This document shows, in pieces, positions 48,270 through 60,960 of a DNA stretch of 64,000 nucleotides. Location of the stretch: the NCBI RefSeq assembly GCF_041146395.1, contig NC_090989.1, forward strand, positions 246,812,843-246,876,842, written 5' to 3'. The stretch comes from Eulemur rufifrons. Its lineage: Eukaryota; Chordata; Mammalia; Primates; Lemuridae. The notes beneath the pieces are model-generated. The model saw only the letters and a program-made list of their open reading frames with translations, ran no database searches and was not told where the DNA came from. A program made the position numbers and the translations under genes. How positions within the stretch are numbered: the first letter of the stretch is position 1; every line of letters begins with the position of its first letter.

Positions 48270-48775
48270 GATGGTTAATTTCATATGTCAGTGTGACTGG
48301 GCTAACGGATGCCATGACAGCTAGTAAAACTTTATTTCTGGGTGTGTCTGTGATGGTGTTTCTAGAAGAGATTAGCATATGAATCAGTAGAAAAAGTGAA
48401 GAAGATGCATCTTCACCAATGTGGGTGAACATCTTCCAATCTGTGAGGGCCCGGAGAGAATAAAAAGGCTGAAACAGAGCAAATTTCCTCTCTCTGCTTG
48501 AGCTGAGACATCCATTCTCCTCCTGCCCTCAGATACGGGAGCTCCTGGTTCTCAGGACTTTGGACTCAGACTAAGTGACATCACTGGCTTTCCTGGTTCT
48601 CCAGCTTCCAGACGGCAGATGGTGGGACTTTTTGGCCTCCATAATCACATGAGGCAATTCTCATAATAAATCTCTGTGCGTGCATGTGTGTGTGTGTGTG
48701 TGTGTGTGTTGGTGTACACATATATTCACATCCTATTGGTTCTGTTTTTTTTGAGAATACTAACCTAAAACAGAC
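48270..48775 (+). mobile_element. MLT2-type ERVL LTR, forward
   Basis: Starts 'tgatggttaatttcatatgt' then 'cagtgtgactgggct', continues with 'tctgggtgtgtctgtgatgg' and 'tgtttctagaagagattagc', 'cctccataatcacatgaggc' and 'aattctcataataaatctct', and ends 'cacatcctattggttctgtt'. A TG microsatellite sits where these LTRs usually carry a variable CT/TA tract. No ERVL coding region flanks it, so it is a solo LTR. Confidence 0.88.
48685..48709. repeat. (TG)n microsatellite inside the MLT2 LTR
   Basis: An uninterrupted TG run following the LTR AATAAA. It arose within the repeat and is likely polymorphic. Confidence 0.92.
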
Positions 48776-48804
48776 ACTTCACAGAAACGCCATGTTGGCT
48801 TAAA

Positions 48805-48975
48805 GCAGTGCGTGCTCCAGTTTTAATGTACTAAGGAATCATTCTAGAAAAACATAAGGCGGGGAAAGTATTTGTTCTGATTCATCAGGTCCAGAGAGGT
48901 ACCCATGAGTCTTCATTGCTAGTAAATGCTTTCAGGTGATTCTGATTCAGGTGATGAATGGTCCACTCTTCTCAT
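48805..48975. mobile_element. Possible MER5-type hAT MITE, degraded
   Basis: 'agcagtgcgtgctccagttt' then 'taatgtactaaggaatcatt', and 'tgattcatcaggtccagaga' and 'caggtgattctgattcaggt' parallel a MER5/MER58-type element with a decayed right end. Confidence 0.42.
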
Positions 48976-51514
48976 AGAAGAGTGCAGAATAGAAGCTCTA
49001 TTTTAAAGAATTCACACTTCATAGGAGCAGGCTGAATTCGCTTCCTGACTTATGAGAATAGCTGTGAGAGTAGAGCTTTAAAACATTTAAGGAAGGAAAC
49101 GTATCAACAGGAAAGGTAGGGAGGCCAACCTGGTTAATTTATTACCTAAAAAAACCTCACTGGGTGGGGTGGGGACAGTCACTGCTGGCTCAGCCCAGCC
49201 TTCAGGTTTTCAGCTGTAGCTCTGAGTACCTTTCCTCCAGTACTAGAAAGAGAACCTATGTATCCTTGAAAACAGAGCCTAGTATTGCTCTTGCTGGAAA
49301 GGAATGTTCTTCTAAGAATACCCAAAGGACATGCTGGTACATTCATCAGTCTTTTGGATTTTTATTGGTGTTCTATCAAGAACCAGATAGAATGGCAGTT
49401 GTCTTTATGTGTGACCAATGACATTAATATTTATGGCACATTCTTATGACATTCTCAGATTAGGGGTCTGTGGAATTGATGAACTATATTGCAGTAACTC
49501 TACTCTTTTCATTTCTACTGACAAGTACAAATAGACTCATGAATAAGTAAAAACGATGCCATTATATGGAGAGTCATTGATTCACTCTCCTTGCTAATAG
49601 GGTCAATCATTCACAAACTTTCACACTCTAGCTGTCATTGGTTAAAAAAAAAATGACTGGTCATACCTCTCACAACTATTCTGTGAACACATAATTGGAA
49701 ACTGATGATAGAGTTACAGTTCCTGGACCTGAGAGGATGAGGGTCCTAGGCAGCCAAGGTGGGGATTCAGGAGAGAGGCTGTTCCAAGCTGCAGTCCTCA
49801 GTGCTGTCCCCCATCTGGGCCCTCTACTCTCTCCTTGAGACTGAGGAAAGCAGTTATAATTGAAGATTTTTGTTTCTTTGCATTGTCTTATTAGGAGTCC
49901 TAACAGGTATTTAGAAAAAGCTTTCAGGTGGCTTTTGAGTGCAGTGGTGTTGGTATAGTTTTGAAGAATGATAGGAATGTTTGAAAAACAGAGCAGAGTC
50001 ACCTTCCTATTGATGGAGCCAGCAAAGGCCTGGAGGTACTATTGGGATAATGTAAGACCCCTTGAAGAACCTGCAACACAGTCCAGACAATGCTAGTCAC
50101 CGTGACTGTGTTTATTACCACCTGGTATTGCATGGTTCTATGCAGGGCTTATTATAGCATCAAGTGATTCCAGGGCAAAAGCAGTATTCTCTCTGATGAC
50201 TGAATGGAAGTTTTGATCATCAACAGTTGGGTTTAACAAACAGGATGTAGGTAATTGAAATAACATTAAGGTCATTTAATTTACTCAAAAGTTAAAAATG
50301 CAGCCATCACTAAGATGAGACAAGAAAAAGTTCATTTCTTGCTTTTCATCTTAGAGAAAAGAAAGGACCAACAGGGCAAATGTAAGAATAATGTCAACCT
50401 AATTGGTTGAGGAATTCGAAGCCTATTTAATGCTAGAAAATTCCAAAATGCTACATGGTTTTAGGAAATGCTTGCTACAAGAGTTAAAGACAGGCGGTTC
50501 AGAAGCTCTATGACTATGCTAACTTATCAGACCTGTCCCAGACACACTCCACATTGTTCATTCTGTTACCAAAGAAGTTATTAAATCTAAACTTCTGATT
50601 TACATCCTAGGACTATTACAATGAGGACCTAGGGGCAGTTTTCCCTCATCATGTATTTAGTTTTAAGGACTTTGCAGAAATAATTATTTAGATACTAAAT
50701 AGCAAAGGGATGAGAGATAAATTCTGTGTGTCTAATCCACATTTTTGGTTACTGGCAAGAATTCATTGATTGAAGTTAAGAAGTCAATACTGTGATTAAC
50801 ATGCTATTTAATGTTCCAGTCTTAGTAATGTACTGTTTAAATTACCTTTCTTTTTATAAGTCCCTATTAAGGAAAATGTGTGTATTTGGTTTGGGATTCA
50901 AGACCTGCTGGAATAGTGGTAAATGTTTAAAAACTGGCTTTCCAAAGAGGGGTGGGGGAGGCCTGTTTTCTAGGTTTTGATTTCCGTGGTGTAAATACTT
51001 GTACCACAACCAATTTCTACTTGCCAAAGTGATATCAACACGTTTATAAAATTCATGAAAAATTTAAAATTGACTCTTGCAGAGCTGATAAGTATAAGTT
51101 GGATCCAGCACTCACAGTAACTGGAGTCTATTGCTTTGAATTAAATAGCCCCATATATACTAAGGCACTATTTTATTTATTACATATAATTTTATATATA
51201 AACTTTATGTGAACAAATACATTGTATGAAAAAAAAACTTGTTTTTGAGTTCAAAACACTGGTAGGGCTCATTTAATAAAACTCATTGTTTCTGAAAAGC
51301 TGCAAGTGCATTGAAAATTTCCCAAATTCACTACAGGAGAAATCTAACAAAAAATATTTTTATTGTCCGGTCTTAAAAAGAAGAATTCTTCTGGTGAAAA
51401 AGCACATATTTAATTTGTGTTTTGTGTTGTTACATTTTCATATTTGTTAGCTATGTAGCAAATGAGAGAGGCTCTGAATCATACTTGATGCTGATGATTT
51501 GAAACCAAGTGTCT
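48976..51514. other. Intron, no gene seen
   Basis: About 2.5 kb without a confidently named repeat. Open frames at 49164-49421 and 49676-50002 (85 and 108 codons) have no recognisable domain. AT-rich low complexity lies near 51155-51210. Confidence 0.45.
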
Positions 51515-51765
51515 ATCAGGGCTGGAAGGCAGCACAGACTCACCAGTAAGCCCTGCAGTCAGGCTGGTTCTATCGCTGACCACCTGAATGAATTACATTG
51601 GGGAAGTTTCTTAACCTGTCTGCCTCAATTTTCCCTCTGTAAAATGAGATTTAAAAAAGTATATCTCATAGAATTGTTGCAGTTTTAAACAAGTTAATAT
51701 ATGGAAAGTGCTTAGAACAGTGCCTGACACCTAGTAAGTACCACGATTGCCATTTTTATGGCCAC
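51515..51765 (+). repeat. MIR SINE, forward
   Basis: Nearly full length: 'ctgcagtcaggctggttcta', 'aagtttcttaacctgtctgc' then 'ctcaattttccctctgtaaa', 'tcatagaattgttgcagttt', 'gtgcttagaacagtgcctga' then 'cacctagtaagtacca'. Confidence 0.85.
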
Positions 51766-51834
51766 TGATAATGTACTTTGGAAAGGTAATTAATTAAATC
51801 CCCAAGTGTAGAACTTAATAAGTATTGTCTTAGA

Positions 51835-51925
51835 TTAGGGTTCTCAACGTGGGGGGAACCAGAAAGCTGTGTTTTAACAAACACGCAAGTAAATCTGATG
51901 CATACCAAAGTTTGAGAACCTCTGT
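51835..51925. mobile_element. MER20/MER5-type hAT-Charlie MITE, internally deleted
   Basis: Left end 'tagggttctcaacgtggggg', right end 'accaaagtttgagaacctct'. The two ends are imperfect inverted repeats carrying the GGTTCTCAA core. 'agctgtgttttaacaaacac' matches the inner right part of MER20. The left internal part is missing. Confidence 0.65.
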
Positions 51926-52634
51926 TTGAGAATACCACTAGGAATTACTGTGTTCTATGAGTTAATGTTCTATCTGGAGGAGCTGACTGATCATTTGAAG
52001 ATTGCTTGTCCCAGAATCATCTGTACAGCTTGTTTAAAATGAAGATCCACATTTGTGTAAAACATGAAAAAATACTTAAAACATATCTTTGCCTATATGT
52101 GAATAAAATAGCTTTGGAAGAATGCAAAGATAATATTGTTTACTTCCAGAGCAGAAAACTGGGTAGATGGGAGACAGAGGTGGGAGAGAAACATTTTACT
52201 ATATCTATTGCTGTCTCCTTTGAATTTTGAACCATATGTAACTTTAAAATGTTTAAATATTGAAATATATACTATATTATTATATCTTATAAATATATAG
52301 TTAAATATAAATTATAGGTATAAAGTACAGATCTGTCAGTTTTACCCAAAGCATGCTTAATCTGAACCCAGAATAGAACTTGCCAAATCAGAACCCTTGT
52401 TGTATATTTCTAGATTCTCTGTATAGTTGCCTTGGTTATCATGAAGGTACATAGGCAGAAACCTATCTGTTACAAGAAAGATTTCTGGTGGTTTGATGTT
52501 ACCTGAATTGCTGTCTTCTCTGGGGCAACAAAAAAATGGAGAAGTTTCCGTATGTGGAACACAACACTGATGGAAGGGATTATTATGGCTTGTATCACTT
52601 GGAAAGCCTATACATATGGGATATTATTTGGGAC

Positions 52635-52780
52635 TATGAACTAGGAGAATTGTATTCTAATCTGACCCTGCCACTCACTGGGTATCTTCTCTGGGTAAGA
52701 CCCTAGTTTTTTTTTTTTTTTGTCCCTCAGGTTCCTTATCTCTCAAATGAGAACATTAATATTAATATAATTAATATAAT
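52635..52780 (+). repeat. MIR SINE fragment, forward
   Basis: 'ctaatctgaccctgccactc' then 'actgggtatctt', and 'ccctcaggttccttatctct' then 'caaatgagaacat' are MIR blocks. A T run at about 52709-52722 interrupts it. Confidence 0.65.
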
Positions 52781-53719
52781 AAGCTAAACTTTTCATTCAG
52801 AATCGGAAATTTCATATTTAATGACCTAATAACTATCCTACTTACCTCACTGGGTCAAATGGGACAAGATCTGAAGCCATTTCTAAAGTGCAAAGTTAGT
52901 GCAAAAGGTAATTACATCTGGCTTTGATAGATTGATTGCACATTGATCACATTTATGACATTTTAATGACCCTTCAGATTTAGTTGAGATAGACGTCTCT
53001 TATACAGCAAATGGGACATGAGTTTTTAAATAATTTAAAAACTGTACAAAATTTATGTCTAAAAAAATCTATTTGCCTCCGATAAGAACATGCAGAGATT
53101 AATTGCCTGTCTTTAATTCCATTCAGGTTGTAAAAAGTATGTGGATTTTATAGTATCTCTAATACCATGAAAGACTTTATTATTCCAACAGAATTGAACG
53201 TATTCAATTGATCTACAATGCCCTTGCCAAAACAAAAGCATTCACTTTATCTGAATTATTATTAATTAGCTTCCCACAGGCTGTAAAATTGCCATGTGCG
53301 AATCTGCCCAAATGTAAGGGGGAAGTGGATGAAGCGATGGCTCAAGCAATGAACTAAAACAACATGAGGTGCTTTTTTTCCCTCATGCACAGCCTGCCTC
53401 ACTGCCCTTTTGTTATAACAGGTGAAGCCAATGTCTGGGTTTACGTGCTCCCTGGAGAGCTGCTTGGCCCCCACGCAGACGGTGCTGTCCTTAACATCTC
53501 TGCCCCAGAGTCTTCCGTTGGGGAGGAAAGTAGACTTGTTCTCATGAGGCATTAAATTCTCCAATCTTGCAGTAGAATCCCTTCTCTTCATGACAACAGA
53601 ATTGTTGTATTACTACTAAATCAAACTACTTCTTTCTACTTAGGCAGGTCCAGAGCTTGCTTTTCCTTCCATATTATAGTTTTGGAGACCAAATGGCCTG
53701 AATTAAGAAAACTACTTAA
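52781..53719. other. Intron, no gene seen
   Basis: 53340-53580 is G+C-richer than its surroundings and open on both strands (109 codons minus, 63 codons plus), but no domain or splice context is visible. It is not assigned. Confidence 0.4.
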
Positions 53720-53950
53720 TAATAACATAATAGCTATATCTATAATTTATATGCCAGGCATTATGCTAGGTTCTGTGTATCACATCACTTATTCCTCTCA
53801 TCAACTCTGTGAAGGGGGTACTGCTATTATCTTTGCTTCACAGATGGGCAATTGATTCTCAGAGTCCTTAAGAAATGTGCCTGATGTCACATTCTAGTAA
53901 CAGGTCTGGCTCTGTCATCTCTACTTTTATCCACTGTACTCTATAGCTTC
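53720..53950 (-). repeat. MIR SINE, reverse
   Basis: 'tatgccaggcattatgctag', 'ctcatcaactctgtgaaggg', 'ttcacagatgggcaattgat' then 'tctcagag', and 'gtcacattctagtaacaggt' read as reverse MIR. Confidence 0.75.
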
Positions 53951-55552
53951 ATGTTTCTAAAAGGGGACTATTAAAAAATATCACCTTCATTTTTTAAGAA
54001 ATTATGTTTTAGGAAGGTGATTCATTATGTTGTAGGAAGGTGCAAATTTAAATGTTATATCCTTTGTAGAGTTCCCGCTTGAGTAGATGCTGGGCTGGGA
54101 GTCAGCCTTGCCGGAAAAGAATTATTTGTGTGACGGGAATATACAATGAGCGGGACCACTCCCATGATATTTTGCAGAACCTTCTGTATATATATATATA
54201 TTTTTTATCTAAGTTTGGTTCCAAGCTCATAAATCTCTGAGAAATCCTGTGAGAAGATTCTACTAAGGCAGCAGCAAAGACTTCTGTTCCAATTGACTTT
54301 TTATGTAAACGGGAAAAAAATAAATTGGAAGCAAACACCTGAAAATTCATGAGCTGCTATCTCTCAATAATTATGCAATAATCATGGAAATAGACTCTGG
54401 GCCTTATGCTAAAATTTGGACTTTGTCTATATTTTTGCTCTTTCAAAAAGTGGAAGAACAGAAGGGAGCATATAATGGACACAAAGACAGGAGAAGGCAT
54501 TTCAGGGTCAATCCTAATGGTAAGTATCTGAGAATTAACCCTCCCAGAGAACCAGGGAGGCTCAACTGCTGGGAATATTCACACACTTTTGCATGACTAA
54601 TTCATTACTTCAGGAGACAGAGAACTGAAAGGGCACTTAAGAATTGTGAGTGTGGCCTACACTTATCACCTCAAAAAAAATTAATTTTTCTTTTTACACT
54701 TATCCAGGTTACCATGACTCCCTGGCTACTAGTATATATAAAAATAAACTATTCAGGAGCATCTATCACAAATGGTAATATTCTAGGGAGAGCTCTTGAC
54801 TGCATATCCTCAGAAGACAAGTTTGGAAATAAAAAAGGAGTGTGAGTATGATAAACAGCAGCACTATCACTATGCACTTTTAAAATATTTTACTACTGTG
54901 TTAGTGAAATATTTAAAGTTATTATTTGAACTGTTTCCCCCATCACATGGGAGCCTGAATATATCACTATCCGATACAAGTGTCTGACAATCTCACATTG
55001 GTACAATGCTTCCCAGAAAAAACAATTCATGTTAAGGAGTGACTGCAACCATTTTTATTTTTAATAGGAAAGAAATAGATCTCATATTAAATAAATGCTA
55101 AGGCTAGGCATTAAGAGATTCGGCAAGCCATTTGTCTCAGATTCTGGCTCTGCAAACAAGCCCCAGTAGGATTCTATGAAAACATCATTTTTGGTTTAGT
55201 CGAGTGTGTGCTTGACTGCTTTTAGCTCCCACTCCCTGAATGGTGTCACTGGAAAGGACATCTAATAAAAGAGCCTCTTGGACCTGGTTATACTGTGTGG
55301 GTTGTTTGTCCTTGGTAGCCTTTGCTCCTGGGATGGAGTGTAAGAACACTTCATCTACAGATTTAGCTTTGGCATTGATTCTATCCTGGATTCTAAAAAC
55401 TTTTCAGGCTTCTTTATACTGTAAATGAGCCATCTTTAGCTAAACTGCAATTTAATGCCACAGATGCCATGGAGGGACATTGAGCACATAGCTGAAAATG
55501 GATTAAACAGGTTCTAATGCCTAGATTTATTTCTAAATGGGGTCTTTCTGTA
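53951..55552. other. Intron, no gene seen
   Basis: Mostly unique. A short TA run lies at about 54188-54201. No repeat family is recognised with confidence. Confidence 0.45.
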
Positions 55553-55907
55553 CACTGCATGTTTGTGTCCCTCAAGATTAATGTATTAAGTCTTAACTCC
55601 TAACATGATGATATTAGGAAGAGGGGCCTTTGGGAGGTGTTTAGGTCATGAGCATGGAGTCCTCATGAATGGGATTAGTGCCTTTTTACAAGGAACCCCA
55701 GAGAGCTCCCTTGCCCCTTTTCACCATGTGAGGGCACAGGGAGAAGATGTGGTCTATGAACCAGGAAGTGGGCCCTCACCAGACACTGTATCTACTGGCA
55801 CCTTGATCTTGGCCTTCCTACCCTCCAGAACTGTAAGAAACACACTTCTGTTACTGATAAACCACTATCTATGGCATTTTGTTAGAGCAGCCTGAACAGA
55901 CTATGAC
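55553..55907 (+). mobile_element. MLT1-type MaLR LTR, forward
   Basis: 'ctgcatgtttgtgtccctca', 'ggcctttgggaggtgtttag' then 'gtcatgagcatggagtcctc', 'cagagagctcccttgcccct', 'aaccaggaagtgggccctca' then 'ccagacactg', 'tccagaactgtaagaaacac', and the end 'ggcattttgttagagcagcc' then 'tgaacagactatgaca'. This is a well preserved MLT1A/B-like solo LTR. Confidence 0.9.
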
Positions 55908-56084
55908 AGGTCTCTCCGAGACCAATTTACATATATCTTTAATATAGAATCTAGCACCAGAGCCTAAGATACCATTAGATAGCTCTCCCCACATACATTT
56001 TACTAAATCTAATGTTGCAAGTTAAAAAATGGAAAAGGCGGAAAAGTCAGTGATTCTTTTGGACCACTGGATTGATACCATTGA

Positions 56085-56290
56085 TTGAGAACTTACTGGG
56101 TGCTGAGCACTATGCTAAGCACTTTACACATATCATCTAACAACCCGAAAGGAAAATAGAATTATCTCTGTTTTACCAAAGAATTTAAGGGTCAGAGAAG
56201 TTAAGTCACTTGCTCAAGGTCACACAGCTAATAAGTGTTAGAATTGGAATGTAAACATTTGTTAATCCTATTCTAAACCCCATGCACTTA
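56085..56290 (-). repeat. MIR SINE, reverse
   Basis: 'agcactatgctaagcacttt', 'ctctgttttaccaaagaatt', 'gaagttaagtcacttgctca' then 'aggtcacacagctaataagt'. It keeps the conserved MIR core well. Confidence 0.85.
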
Positions 56291-58199
56291 ATTGCTAAAT
56301 GAGAAAGAGTAAATGTGCTTTGCCTTGTGAACTTGAACTGTAATCAGTGGGAATGGCCACCTGAAGCAGTGGGTTGAGATGGCTTCTGAGGCTGAGTGTG
56401 TGGGCTTAGGAAGTGTGTTTTTTGTATATGAACTGAAGGAATAAAATTGAGTGGTCTTTGGGATTAAATTATTTTAAAATATATATTTATACATAAAATT
56501 ATCTCACAAACTAGTAGTTTTTAAATTATCTTGTGAATTTGATTTTGTATTGTTTAATATTCTCCTCTTGCTAGTAATCTACCTGAAAAGGAAATCAAAA
56601 TAGAAGTACGATAAAGTATATCATCTTTACATAAAGCAGAATCCTATAGTTACTTCCCCTATAGTTCAACTCTGCAATGCTACTAAAATTTGGAAGACCA
56701 CTCCAGTCTGATGTTTTGATATCAGTGACAATGATAAAAGGAAAGATTTTTCTGTTATAAGAAATGGAAAACTACCATTATTTATGTTAAGGGACAAAGG
56801 CTTACAAAGTAAAAAACTAATTCTTGCTCAGAATTAAGTAAACCAAATCCTTCATGTAAATGATAACTGATGAAAAACAGTGTCATTTTCTGTCCATAAA
56901 ACTGTGGAGGAGGAGAAATCATATCTCATGTGGATCGTCGTCATCTCTCAGTAATTAGGGAGACAGGATTCCAGTTCACCCTGTCTTAACATATGAAGGG
57001 GACAGGACCCGAGGTACACAGTACTATTCCCAGCACTGGCTATTTGGAGTGCTTTAGCTTATACTTCACTTGGTGGCAAGCATTTTGCCTTGATGCTGAG
57101 AAGCAAACTTGCAAAGGAAGGATTCCTGTTTAGTCAGAAGAAACAATGTAATGTGTAGTAATGAAGCCAGTCTGAAACAGAGATGGAGAAAGGCATGGCT
57201 TTATCTATAAGGTCCTCAAACTTGCAGGATGCTAAGTCTAAGTACCTTCCTAAGTCATTCATTCATTCATTTCCCTGGCAATGAACAAGAAAATATTTTA
57301 TTAATAATGCATTTTGCAGGTTAAATCTGAAGCTTGATGGGGGAATTTTCTAGAGAGACATAGCAAGACATTGGTGGCAAACTAGTCAGGATTCTAGGCA
57401 TTTAGCACTACACTTTCTCTGTTGGTTTTTGCTTCTGACCCCAGGAGAAGGTATTATTGTATTGCCTTTGCCTATAAAGGGAATATCTTCAATATTTTGA
57501 CCACTGCTAACCAGATGATTAGCATGCCTTTAGCCATCTTTATGAAACAGATGTTTGCCTTGGCATTTTTCCAGCCCTTCCTGTGTCATCAAGCCTAATA
57601 TTCTCTTCTCATTAGTTGGTGTGCTTTTCATTTCTGGTCTTCAGTGAAGGGGCTGCTCCTTGGCCCTGCCATGCAGTCACTTTGATTTCAGATGTGAGAG
57701 GTTGGCCTATCTAGGATGGATGAAAATATTTCCTTAGCTCTTTCATAGGCCATGTGTGAGGCTCAGCCAGCTCCTGGGGTGATAAGGCAATAGAAGTGCT
57801 TCTTAAGTGCTATATTTTCTTGGTGAGGACCTTGTGTTCACATTTAGCTTCTAATATGACATAATGAATTATGAACTAGAGGTAATTGAAAGAATTGTGC
57901 CCTCTGTGCAGAACAGAAGTTTAATGTATGAAAGCAAACCACTGGTCAATTAGGAAAGTTGATCAATATTTATATTGCTCTTTAATGAAAGGAAATAACC
58001 CTGATAGATTTTCCTTGGGATTGCTGATGAGTATGTATTTGCAGTCAACACATGGGGCTTTTCATTGATCTCAGTCAAATTAAAATTTTATTAAAAAATC
58101 AGACACCCATCTGTATTTTTCCAGAAGTTCCGCTCTCTCTAAAAGCCAGTTAATACTCCTGCCTTCTGTTTCTTTCTCTCTCTCATGCTCTTTCTCTTA
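56291..58199. other. Intron, no gene seen
   Basis: About 1.9 kb without a named repeat. A short ATTC tandem lies near 57256-57272. No open frame of interest is seen. Confidence 0.45.
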
Positions 58200-58410
58200 A
58201 TTGACATTTAAGTACCCACTGTGTGCCAAACACTTTCCCATATATTATCTCATGTAATCCTCCTAACAACATTGTAAGATAATATGCTCTCCATTTACAG
58301 ATAAGGAAATTGAGGCAGAGAGAGGCTCAGAACCTTGCCCATTATCACGCAGGTAATAAAAAGCAAAACATGGACTCAGACCCGGTTTTCTATGACCCTG
58401 ACATTCATGT
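58200..58410 (-). repeat. MIR SINE, reverse
   Basis: 'tacccactgtgtgccaaaca', 'tctcatgtaatcctcctaac', 'atttacagataaggaaattg' then 'aggcagagagaggctcagaa' are reverse MIR blocks. Confidence 0.83.
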
Positions 58411-59414
58411 ATGTCTGCAACCCCACACTGTTTCTCAGAGGCAGAATAAGAATTATATTGTAGCATGGCCTTGTTTGGATGGAGATGGTGAGAAGAGATA
58501 AATAATGATGACAAGGAAATGCACCTGTACCAGCAGTCCAGGAACTGTCTCAACCCTCCCAGGAGGACCTGGGGGCTGCTGCTCCCACCTTGTTCAGAGA
58601 GCAGAGCTTCATGCCCATCTAGATTAGTGAAGGGCTAGAGAGTCATATGTGGCACCTCTAAGTCAAGTGATAGAATTTAGCACATGTGACCTTAAAACCT
58701 TCTGAGAGTCAGTTTGGTCCCTTGGTTTTTAGCTGCTATAAAGCAAATACAACAGTATTTTGAAGTTTTCTATTCCCTGACTATTTGGATATAGTCTTCT
58801 CGTTTTGTTCAAAGGCTGATTTTGACATTCAAGCAACATGCATGAGGTTAGCTAGTTTGATGTTTAATCAATAAAATTGACTAGGAAAGAACTCAAAAGC
58901 CACATTGCCTGATTCCAGGCTTTGTGCACTGGGCAGACACTGAGTTCTTGTGTTTAATCTACAGACTCTCTCTGAAAACTGTAACTTTTCCTTCCTGCAT
59001 GAAATTTTAAATTACAACTTGCATCAAGTTCAGGGGGCTGTCGGGTTACTTTGGCAATCAGCTCCGGAAGTGTAGGGATTTTAACTGAGAAACATTTTAA
59101 TGAAGATTACGTTACAGGCCAGAGGTTTGTCACTGTTTCTCTTCTACGCATTGGGATCCTGTTCCCAAATGGATGGTCTGATGCATCCTCTCAACCTCCT
59201 TATAAGTATGAGACACATAATTTATAATCAGGCAGTCACTAGGAATCAGCTCTTTTGTATAAAGCAAATGAAATATACTTCAGGAGCTAATGTGTGAGAG
59301 AGTTCCAAAAATGTGAGAAATGGTTCAGTGTAGTGAAAGCACACACAGCCACACATATAAACATATACACATGCATTCATATGTGCAAACATAGATCCAC
59401 ATACACAAGAACTA

Positions 59415-59605
59415 ATACTTAAGTGCCTCCTACATGGTAGGCTCTGTTCTAGGAACTTGACCTTCATTAACTCAATTCTCCCAACAACCATATATGGTAG
59501 GTTCTATCTTCATCCCATTTTGCAAACGGGAAGCTGAGGCACAGAAAGGTCAGTAACTTGCCTTTTTTAGCTTACACAGCTAATAAGTAGAAAAATTGTG
59601 ATGTT
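59415..59605 (-). repeat. MIR SINE, reverse
   Basis: 'gtgcctcctacatggtaggc', 'actcaattctcccaacaacc', 'cccattttgcaaacgggaag' then 'ctgaggcacagaaaggtcag', 'ttacacagctaataagtaga'. A CA-rich patch precedes it (59335-59410). Confidence 0.85.
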
Positions 59606-59674
59606 AATTCTGAGTAATCTAATTAAAGAGGATGTACCTTTAACTACATTGCTATCCTGGCTCAAGATTTGTTC

Positions 59675-59885
59675 TGAGAGCAGAGAAACTGGGTATTGGA
59701 TATGCATCTCAGCTTGCAGCTTTGTGATCTTGGACAAGTCACTTACATGTTAGCCTCAGCTTCCTACCAGTAGCCTGTGGTTAATAATAATATCAACCCC
59801 ACAGGATGGTTGAGAAGAAGTAGTGAGAAAATGTTTGTTAAAAATGTTTCATAAACTGTAAAGTGCTATACACGTGTCATCAATC
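59675..59885 (+). repeat. MIR SINE, forward
   Basis: 'gcatctcagcttgcagcttt' then 'gtgatcttggacaagtcact', 'gcctcagcttcctaccagta', 'ggttaataataatatcaacc', 'aaactgtaaagtgctataca'. It forms an inverted pair with the MIR 70 bases to its left. Confidence 0.78.
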
Positions 59886-60199
59886 AGTTGTAGAAGCAGC
59901 AGGCAACACATACAGTCTTTCCTACTTTATATTCCCTTGTCTCCCTGCCTCTCCCCACAAAGGGTGGAACACACAAAAACACATAATGTTTAAAAATAAT
60001 AATTTCTAATTGAATACATTCAAGTAGTCTTTGAAATATCTTCATAAATCATGATCTAAAATGTGTAGAAATACATTTTATGTTGCAGAGAAAATGGGAA
60101 AATAATTTCAGATCAGTGGTTACAAATTTCGCCATCTAGTTATAGGAACTGTAGCACGTAGCTTAGAGGCTCTGTAAATCTAAATGCTTACACAAAAAG

Positions 60200-60575
60200 T
60201 ATTACTTAATAGTAATGGAGTACTACTCAGCCACAAAAAACAATGGTGAACCAACACATCTTGTATTATCCTGGATGGAGCTGGAACACATTCTTCTATG
60301 TGAAGTATCACAAGAAAAGAAAAACACACACTGCATGTATTCATCATTAAGTTGCTATGAACTGATCAACACTTATGTGCAAATATGGAAGTAACATTCA
60401 TAGGGCATCAGGCAGGGGGGAGAAGGGGATGAGTAAATTCACACCTAATGGGTAGGGTGTGCGGTATCTGCGGATTGGGCACTCTTGTAGCTCTGAGTTG
60501 GGTGGTGCAAAGGCAATGTATATAACCCAAACGTTTGTGCCCCTGTAATATTCTGAAATTAAAAAAAAAAGATTG
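60200..60575 (+). mobile_element. Lineage-specific L1 3' end, sense (strepsirrhine-like)
   Basis: 'gtaatggagtactactcagc', 'atcctggatggagctggaac' then 'acattcttctatgtgaagta', then a G-rich tract (60414-60430), 'cacacctaatgggtagggtg', 'actcttgtagctctgagttg', 'gcaaaggcaatgtatataac' then 'ccaaacgtttgtgcccctgt' and 'aatattctgaaatt' plus a poly-A tail. The 3' UTR wording matches what I recall of lemur/galago L1 rather than human L1PA. It is 5'-truncated and non-coding. Confidence 0.8.
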
Positions 60576-60719
60576 GAAAACAAACAAACAAACAATGAGA
60601 CTGGTGGAGACTGGTGTTCTATATCGTATGTGCACAGACTAGAAGTGTTTGTCAATCATTTGAAGTAGGTGGGACTTCAGCAGCAAAGAGTTACAGTGAG
60701 GAAGTGAAATACCAAGTGG

Positions 60720-60960
60720 GATAGGACACAGGACATTGACTCTGGATTTAGAAAACCCAGGCACAAGTCATCTATCCCTCCAAAAATCACTGAATGCTCA
60801 CTGTAGGCCAGGCCCACTGTCAGGTAGGTTCCAGAGATACAAAAGCACACGGCACATGATTCTTGCCTTCCTGAAGCGATGCCTTTTACTCACTAGCTGT
60901 GTGACCTCATAGAAGTCATTCCATCCTACTATGAAAACCCTTGGTTTCCATATCAGTAAA
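60720..60960 (+). repeat. MIR SINE, forward, split by another old repeat
   Basis: MIR-like start 'cattgactctggatttagaa' and later 'cactagctgtgtgacctcat', 'tatcagtaaaaggaagaagg' are separated by about 110 bases containing 'tgaatgctcactgtaggcca' then 'ggcccactgtcaggtaggtt', which is the ancient repeat motif seen near 11.7 and 43.6 kb. Confidence 0.5.
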
